From Paralvinella palmiformis (lineage: Eukaryota > Annelida > Polychaeta > Terebellida > Alvinellidae), in contig JAODUP010000521.1 in the NCBI GenBank assembly GCA_025642065.1, positions 186,001 to 250,000 on the forward strand: a stretch of DNA of 64,000 bases. The letters are read 5' to 3'. A program made the translations under genes and the position numbers. Positions within the stretch are counted from its first letter, which is position 1. Each line of letters starts with the position of its first letter. The notes below the pieces were generated by a model, which was given only the letters and a program-made list of their open reading frames with translations, searched no databases and was not told the DNA's origin. Positions 56,996-64,000 of the stretch are shown piece by piece.

Positions 56996-57103
56996 AGGCT
57001 AAATGGGCCGACCGAGCTCTAAGTCTAATGAGCCGAAGAGGAAGATGATGCTCACTTCAGATACGCCCACGCCGAGATTTGAACTCAGGTGGTAGAGATC
57101 TGT
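56996..57103 (-). mobile_element. SINE fragment, minus strand
   Basis: In reverse it shares the B-box GAGTTCAAATCTCGGCGTGG and the GTATCTGAAGTGAGCATC region with the window's SINE family. Both ends are incomplete. Confidence 0.7.
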
Positions 57104-58264
57104 TATCGTGTATTGCCCGAGGAAAACATTAATCGCTCGGAAATAGCAAATGTTAAATATACATTGTGATGGTATTGTGAAAAACCCAATATTTTGATCG
57201 GCGGCCTGCGGATTGTTGGCTTTAAAAGGTGAGAAGTGTGAAGACATAGGTCACAGCGTTTGTCTAAAGTACTCTCTCTATCAGTATGTCATGTAATATA
57301 TTTTGATCATGATAAAAAAACGTGGTGATAAATTATAAGTGAGATGCACTGCGCGGACGCTACGAAGTATTCAGCAGTTTTCGTGTCCCTTGATTTAAGT
57401 CTTGACTGGCTTGAGAGTTGACTGATTAACTTAAGTGATTTTCATTGTAATAGATATGGCTCTTCAAGTTTTATAATAATAATAATTATATATATATATA
57501 TATAATGAGACATCTAGACTAGAGTCTGGAGATACAGTTATTGATCTTAATTATATACAGTAATTTGTTTGTTGGGAAACAAAGCAATAACAACCAGCCT
57601 TTTCAGTAGGGAATAGAGTAGACGACCTCTTACAGAAAGTAGGCAGCAGCTCACCTGTGGTGGCCTGTAAAACACTGTGACGCCGTTGCCGGGGCGTTAC
57701 TGGAAGGAGATGTGGATGCAGTGGGGGGGGGAGCGTATAGTGAAAGGATGGCCATGGGGTACTGGTAGTCACACTAACGCAGTAGTGTCCATTGGAAGAG
57801 TGGGTTAGGTGCTTTACCCTGAAAAATGTTGGGGAAATGGAGTAGCTGACCGATTTTTTGCTGATAAAATAGGTTATACAGCACTGTAAAATAGACGACA
57901 TATAGCCACGGACGTCGGCTGCTATTGAAAATGCTGACAACAATTTACTGACGTTTATTATAGATTTTTTCTATTTATGAACAGAATCTGAGGAAAAAAG
58001 CAACTCTCGTGATATCTCTGAGTACTGCATGATATTCCTCCTTGACAAGTACTGGCTTGCCTGAATTCTTATTTGAACAGACCTTCTTTTTATTTCATCA
58101 TGGCTGTAATTTTTTTTAGGACTATATGTTTTCATACAAGTCTGATGGCAAACAAGTGTTCTGTCGTGAATTATTTGTGCACAAAATTGGTTGTGAAACA
58201 TAATACATCATCTGTTGGCACATTTCCATATCTGATCTATTCTTTCCTAACATAATCCATGGGA

Positions 58265-58406
58265 TGGTGATTGATGTTTTGCGGCCACTTTTGTGCACAT
58301 GGTAAGCTAAATGAGCCGAGCAACCATCAAAGGTAATGAAGCAAAGTCAAGGATGAAACACCCTTCAGATATACCAACGCTGAGATTCAAACACGGGTGG
58401 TTGTGA
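58265..58406 (-). mobile_element. SINE, minus strand, with perfect 16-bp target-site duplication
   Basis: In reverse it starts in the B-box region (CCACCCGTGTTTGAATCTCA), continues through ATATCTGAAGGGTGTTTCAT and ACAAAAGTGGCCGCAAAACA, and ends in a CAATCACC tail. Direct repeats AACATAATCCATGGGA at 58249-58264 and 58407-58422 flank it exactly. The tRNA-like A-box is missing, so it is 5'-truncated. Confidence 0.85.
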
Positions 58407-58805
58407 AACATAATCCATGGGAGGATTTAAACGAAACAGTCGTATTATACTTACAAATACTTTCAGGGATGGAATGGAAGGAGTGTTGCCAAATATTTGG
58501 TGTAACATAAATGAGTCCATTAGATGTGGAAAGAATAAATGTTGTTATATTTTGATACAATGTAATAAGTATGATCAGGCCATAAGAATTTGTTGTCTAC
58601 AACAACACCAAGATGTTAAAATTTTTTTTACACACTTCCACAATAGATTTGTCAACAAACGGTAGTTACAGATCAAGAACCAGATTTATTTACAGTCTAA
58701 ACTAGGCTCTAGATTAATCTGGGTCAATGGGGTCACTTGGTTTTCTAGAAAATTTAGCATCCATTCATTTGGTCTCGATTCCAAGAACAATCTCTGTTCC
58801 GGATC

Positions 58806-59235
58806 GGACTTGGGGTCCATTCCATTTTGTCAATTCCAATTCCACATCAAATTTATCAATTCCAATTCTAAATATTCCAGTTCCGTTTTTTATTAACTCT
58901 TTTTACCTACTATTACTTTTTACCATGAGTAGGTACCCCGAGTACCTACTCTGAGTACCTACTGGGAATACCTACTCCAAACAGTTTATATTCCAAGTAG
59001 AATTGTCATGGAAGAAATATTTCTGAATTGCAAAATTAAATGGTAAACTAATTCGTGAATTAAATATTTTGTAGGAAACCTTGTCCAGTCACAGGCACTT
59101 ACAATGATTCTACTTCTGTCAGACGTTCAATTCCGGAGTTGGAATTGATAAATTTGTTTAGGAAATTGGTTCGGGAATTGATGAAAAGGAATTGTGTGGA
59201 ATTGGAATGGATTAAATGGAATTGGTGTCACATCT
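58806..59235 (+). mobile_element. MITE-like element, copy 2
   Basis: Shares with 7974-8384 (opposite strand) the ATTCCATTTTGTCAATTCCA end, a TTTTTACCATGAGTAGGTAC core, TTGTCATGGAAGAAATATTT, and a GGAATTG-rich end. Its terminal repeats are weaker than those of copy 1: GGACTTGGGGTCC against GTGTCACATCT. Confidence 0.75.
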
Positions 59236-59969
59236 GGATTCTGTCCACATTTGTAAGTTGTACTATCTACAGTAAATGAATACCTACAAAAGAAACAGTA
59301 TTTCTTCAAAAAAGACATAACCACGTCATTTTGTTTTTTACGAACCAAAGAGAGATAACACTTTAGAAGCAAATTTTCGAGTTGATCTGCACTATATTGA
59401 TTTTTCCATCAACCTTTAATTGATCCATCACCGATGGTTAATTTAAGATCAGCTGCTTGTGCTGCTCTGATTACTGGTATCTGATAACTCTAGAACTTTT
59501 TATGTAAATGTTAAACAAAATTGATCTTTTATGGCTACCTTTGAAAATGGGCTGAATATTAGCTTACCCCTGAGCCAAATTGAAAAATGAAACAGCCTTC
59601 TGACATAACCCAACTGTGATTTGAATCCAGGTGCTCTAAGTTATAGTCCATAAGGCTATAACTATATAACCAACCACACTACCAGTTAGGTCCTGAGCGT
59701 TTGTATGTATAAGCCAGGTCTTCATTTATAATATAAACTTTGGCAAGTTGCAGCAGACTTCTCCTACCTTATTCCTGTGATACTACCTTTTTTTAAATTC
59801 ATCATTATTGTATAGTTTTAGGTCTGGATTTGATTCGATAAACTTCATCAATGATGATATATCTTGAATAATCCAGTTTTGGCACTTGAATGTGACTCTA
59901 ACCTGTTTATGTGATTATGGTCGGCTGTGTTTTATGAAAACAATCATATATTAACTCTTATGCAAGCGT

Positions 59970-60153
59970 GGGGTGCCTCCATTGGCTAGTTGGTAGCGTG
60001 TTGGACCGCAGATCACTACCACATGAGTTCGAATCTTTGAGTGGACACATCTGCAGAGTATTTCATCTTTCACCTCGTTACCTTCGGAGGTCACTTGACC
60101 CATTCGGCTGACTGTGTGCACAAACGTGGCCGTAAAACATCAATCATCATCAT
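59970..60153 (+). mobile_element. tRNA-derived SINE, full length
   Basis: GGGGTGCCTCCATTGGCTAG with TTGGTAGCGTGTTGGACCGC (A-box), GAGTTCGAATCTTTG (B-box), then the family body and an AATCATCATCAT tail. Flanks are an imperfect 13-bp duplication, CTTATGCAAGCGT (59957-59969) and CTTATGCGAACGT (60154-60166). Confidence 0.88.
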
Positions 60154-60309
60154 CTTATGCGAACGTATTTATTGTTCTTTAATTTATTCTTTCCTTGTAA
60201 TTGTCTTCCATGCATCCTATGTGTACGTGGAATAAACTAAATGAAATGTCTTATTTAGACAAGAGTCACCATGCGTTGTTATAATCACGATGTCTTCATA
60301 TACTAAATG

Positions 60310-60475
60310 TGGTGCTCCGATAGTCCAGTGGCGACGCCTCTATGACCTAACCGGTAGTGCGGTTGGCCACAGAGCTCAACCATCTGAGTTCAAATCTCAG
60401 CAGGGGCATCTCTGAAGGGCGTTTCATCTTTCTTTTCACCTCATTACTGTTGGAGGTTAAATGGAGTATTACAAG
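60310..60475 (+). mobile_element. Diverged tRNA-derived SINE
   Basis: GGTGCTCCGATAGTCCAGTG, ACCGGTAGTGCGGTTGGCC, GAGTTCAAATCTCAGC and GCATCTCTGAAGGGCGTTTC match the family, with an insertion in the head. The 3' tail is unlike that of other copies. It sits about 160 bases after the copy at 59970. Confidence 0.75.
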
Positions 60476-61794
60476 GCAATGCTTTAACCATTTCACTAAT
60501 GGGGCACCGTCACTATTTATATAGAATATTTATATAGAATTGAAATATGAATAATAAATTAATGGATTGGTTATTTTAAATATATAATCTGTTTAAATAC
60601 TTTTGCATGTTAATGAGGAAAAAATGTGGCACCAGTTTGTGTCATAAGTACTTGTTATTTACTAGTTCACATTTGTATGATCATCTTTGTAAACATTATT
60701 TAGAATTGTTATGTGGCTCCATCTGGTGGTTCAGTATGACACTCACTTGTATGGTTTCAATATGATGGCATAATGTCAATGGCAGGTATGTACAGTTCGA
60801 TACATATCTTGTTTGAAGAGAGTTTTATCTTTGAATATTCAAATTTTTATTAGCTAGAATCTGTCCATGTAATTATTGAAGATTATAATGATGTAAATAT
60901 TTTGCAATTCACATATTTATCTATTATTTATAACTTTTATGAGGAAGTGCCATCCTGTAGATTAGATGTAAGAAATATGGTAAATCTGCTAACTTCATTT
61001 AATGTGATGTCATTAAAATGAATCCATTGTTTACATTAACTCACAATTCCATTTTAAAATTAGACTCTTAGTTTATGATAGATATTGTTTTAATTCACAC
61101 CCAAATTGAAGGTAAACCCGATGAATTTTCAGCCAGCCCCCCCCCACCCCCAGATGGGATAGTATTATCTCAATGAGCACATGTTTTTTACATGAATATT
61201 AGTAGACCATCGTTTTAATAATAAGTTATCTGCTTTGTTTTAATGTTAGTCCTTTGAGGGAGTATTTTGTATTTCTTTATTTTACTCCTTTGTTGGTCTG
61301 ACAGAAAATAAACATCCAAGACAATTTTTTACAACACCCATTTTGCTTCAAGAGGGTGCTGTTAAATGTCACTAATGAAGCTAAAGATAATACTGATGAT
61401 AACAATCCATTTTACACAATTAAGTTTGGAGTCATATAATGAGGAAATTCAATAATAAATACAGGTTGGGTTTTTTTTCTTCAAATTTTGCACCATGTTG
61501 AAATTTATCACGTGTTATACTAATCTCTCATTCTCTGCAATTTGTTTTTATCAGACTAAATACAAACTGCAACTATTAAACCATTACGCAGTCCATTACG
61601 CATTATTTCTATCACTTTTTATTCAGTTCAAGAGTTTGGTCATGTTTATTCTATCATCAGTAAAATTATCATATTTAGTTTCAACAAGTGAGATTATTAA
61701 TTATTCCATTTAAGGCCATAACAATATATTACGGTTCACAAAGTTCTGTATTGTAATTATCGTAAACAATGGGTCATCAGCATATATAATAATA

Positions 61795-61940
61795 TATATA
61801 ATAATATGTGACATTTATATAGCGCCCTATTCAGCTAGATAGCTGCTCTTAGGCACTTTACAATATTATTATCCCTGACTCAGACCTGTTTCCACCCAGC
61901 ACACACCTCAACTCCCAGGGGATATCCGGTATCCTGTAGC
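61795..61940 (+). repeat. Interspersed GACATTTATATAGCGCC-type repeat, copy 3
   Basis: The longest of three copies: GTGACATTTATATAGCGCCC, TTCAGCTAGATAGCTGCTCT, TTTACAATATTATTATCCC and a CCAGCACACACCTCAACTCC end. The other copies are at 41075-41190 (reverse) and 46878-46950. Confidence 0.8.
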
Positions 61941-64000
61941 TAGGTTATCAACACTCAGACAGTACATTCACTGGCTGTCTTATATCATGGTGAAAAAGAT
62001 GCCACATTAATTTGTACCATAACCCACTAGTCTGTTGACTGTCTGATTGTGTTATTTCTCTAATGATATAACATCTGATATTGTCTGTAAACATATATTT
62101 GTTAACATCTAAATTTAGATGTTGTATTTCTGGCATGATATTTGCATGCAGAGGCAAAGTAAATTAGGCCACTAACACAATATCGGAGAGTTTATATCAG
62201 TTTGTTTTTATGTTGCTTCAGACTGCGGAAAAAGTGGATGAATTTGTGTTGTCATTGTTCTTATTATAGAATAGTAACACAAACTGTACTGAAGACCTTT
62301 GAATCTGTGGGTTGAAGCCCAGTATCATATGTGTCGTTTGTAGAGAGGTATGTGACGGGTATCTTTCTGACTGAACGAGTAGTGTGGGTGGCCATATAAC
62401 TTTAACATCCGGGTTCAAATTCCTGCCTAGAAGGGTGTATTATATCCTATCATTCCAAGAATGGCAGATCAGTTTAATTTTTGAATGTGCACAGAAGTTG
62501 TCGTAAAAAAAACATTTCACGTTTTCTTACCATTTAAAAACAATAAATTGATTCAAATTTTAAATTGAGATTTACCATTAATTTAATCAGCTTCTAAGTT
62601 TTATGGTATTTTTGGCGTTGTATGAAACTGACAGTTTGATATTTATATATCAATAAGAATTTGAAACGAGATCAAATATGATTAATCCACAAATGTACTG
62701 TCCACAATAAAACCATTACCGTATAACATTTTGCTGCAGCATAATGAAAAAATAATTGTGATAATCTATATACAGACTATGGTCAATATGAAGGAATAAG
62801 AATATATATCAATAATAACAATAGTTAGTAGGTTTAATATAAAAAATATATCACGTCACATTCCTAACAGAATGTTCTAGTAAATCTTTATAAGATGATC
62901 ATGTGGAAGGACGTTATATTTGGTTTAATCGTCATTATAAGTTTTATGTTTTTAGTAATTTTATTCTTATTATCTGTCTTCAATGATTTATATATTTAGT
63001 TCAGACATTGACATCTATCATATATCAATGTTATACCGACCGACACATTATTAATGATGGTGCAGTGTGCAGAGCACTGTGCTACAAACCTCCCAATTCT
63101 TTATTCGAGTCCAGTTCAAACCTGCATTTGTGGGTTTTGTTTTCGTAGGCAGATCCCTATTGATGATACGTCTCAGGTATGGCCAGTACCGAAGCTAAAC
63201 AACTCAAAATAATAATAATACTATTATTATTATTTAATTAGAAAAAATATTATAGGTAGTCACCAAGGAGATAGATGATAATTTTTAAACTTGAAGGTAT
63301 AAGCAGAATGTCATATCTGTTTCTGCTAATAGTTCCATCATTTGTCCATTTGTAGAATTACGAGCTATCCGAGAGTGGTCGTCCCTGTTGCTTGAATATT
63401 TGCATCTCTCCTATAGAGATCCATTTGTTAAATAGGACATCAACAAATCATCCCTGTTATCTTATTTCGTTGATTCGTGATGTCATGTCACGTTACTGTT
63501 CATTCATGATGGAAGTAGTTAGATTTTTGACATTACTAGGAGATCACACAAACCAAGTAGAAATATTTGTATTAACATGTAACAGGATATCTGCAGTAAG
63601 ACTTTCTTATACATTTTATTATATTTAATGTAGGATATTAATTTATAATTTATTGCGTTTTGTTTGTACGATTTATAGCTTGAGATTTACTTGCACAGAA
63701 CTACAGCATGCAGAAAGGAAATATTCCCTCATATGTTTGTATACTAAATGATTCTCATTATGTCTCTGGTGTTCTGAGGTCATCATCTAATGCCATGTTT
63801 TGTTCTGTACTTTATAATATATTTAGCTCTCTATATATTATGTGTGACATTTTATAGTTTATGTTTGTTATATGTTCCGTGTGTCATATGAAGTCTTTGA
63901 AAATAAATCAGTGAACTAAATACCCACAAGCATGGTACGGTGTGTTGCAAATCAGGCCAGCCGGGTGAGAATGTGGTCTAGTCACATACCTTATAATAAC

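Larger units (their letters stand above)
47828..64000. other. Gene-poor, transposon-rich region
   Basis: No protein-coding gene is recognised beyond the transposon relics listed separately. The first part should include the GLUT12-like 5' UTR and promoter. Frames such as 57551-57943 (130 codons, minus) and 63392-63628 (78 codons, plus) carry no family motif, and I leave them unassigned. 61.0-64.0 kb is plain AT-rich sequence apart from one repeat and a decayed tRNA-like stretch near 62340-62510. Confidence 0.5.

Noticed and set aside
57551..57943. 130-codon minus-strand frame
   Set aside because: No motif, no partner exons and low-complexity stretches; it may be repeat sequence, but not enough to call.
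59970..60042. Possible tRNA gene with A and B boxes
   Set aside because: The tRNA-like head belongs to a SINE with target-site duplications and is repeated several times, with no sign of an intact cloverleaf.

Overview
The window looks like nuclear DNA of an invertebrate animal, most likely a mollusc. Genes are split by long AT-rich introns with GT..AG borders, coding regions are sparse, and simple repeats, LINE relics, a tRNA-derived SINE family and DNA-transposon relics fill the rest. I cannot name a species. Five gene bodies are supported, and all products are read from translated family motifs, since no search could be run.

Layout. 1-4.1 kb: no recognised gene. 4.1-13.6 kb, minus: a 12-exon SLC23 (nucleobase/ascorbate) transporter of 628 aa, with a LINE relic and a MITE in its introns. 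13.6-22.7 kb: mostly repeats, plus a CpG-rich candidate promoter and 5' exon near 19.9-20.6 kb. 23.0-24.4 kb, plus: an intact intronless GT92 (DUF23) glycosyltransferase of 459 aa. 24-37.3 kb: a large, recent tandem duplication with about 7.4 kb between copies. Each copy carries the 3' end of the GT92 gene and, on the minus strand, a complete three-exon Mab-21/cGAS-like nucleotidyltransferase (cGAS-like receptor, cGLR) of 414 aa, and each ends in a related minisatellite. The first copy also holds a LINE relic; the second begins with a broken GT92 fragment. 40.6-47.8 kb, minus: a 12-exon GLUT12-like (SLC2A12) sugar transporter of 601 aa. 47.8-64 kb: no recognised gene, but several SINEs with target-site duplications, a Tigger/pogo relic, a LINE relic, a second MITE copy, minisatellites and perfect inverted repeats.

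The most interesting locus is the cGLR pair. Both copies keep the catalytic acidic triad and the Gly-Ser nucleotide-binding motif. Both have a compact promoter with a TATA box, a perfect C/EBP-type site and a kappaB-type site. The copies differ at seven residues and in distal promoter sequence: copy B has an AP-1 site where copy A has an AT repeat. This suggests newly duplicated cyclic-nucleotide immune sensors that may be diverging. The two transporters and the GT92 enzyme show no evident functional link to them.
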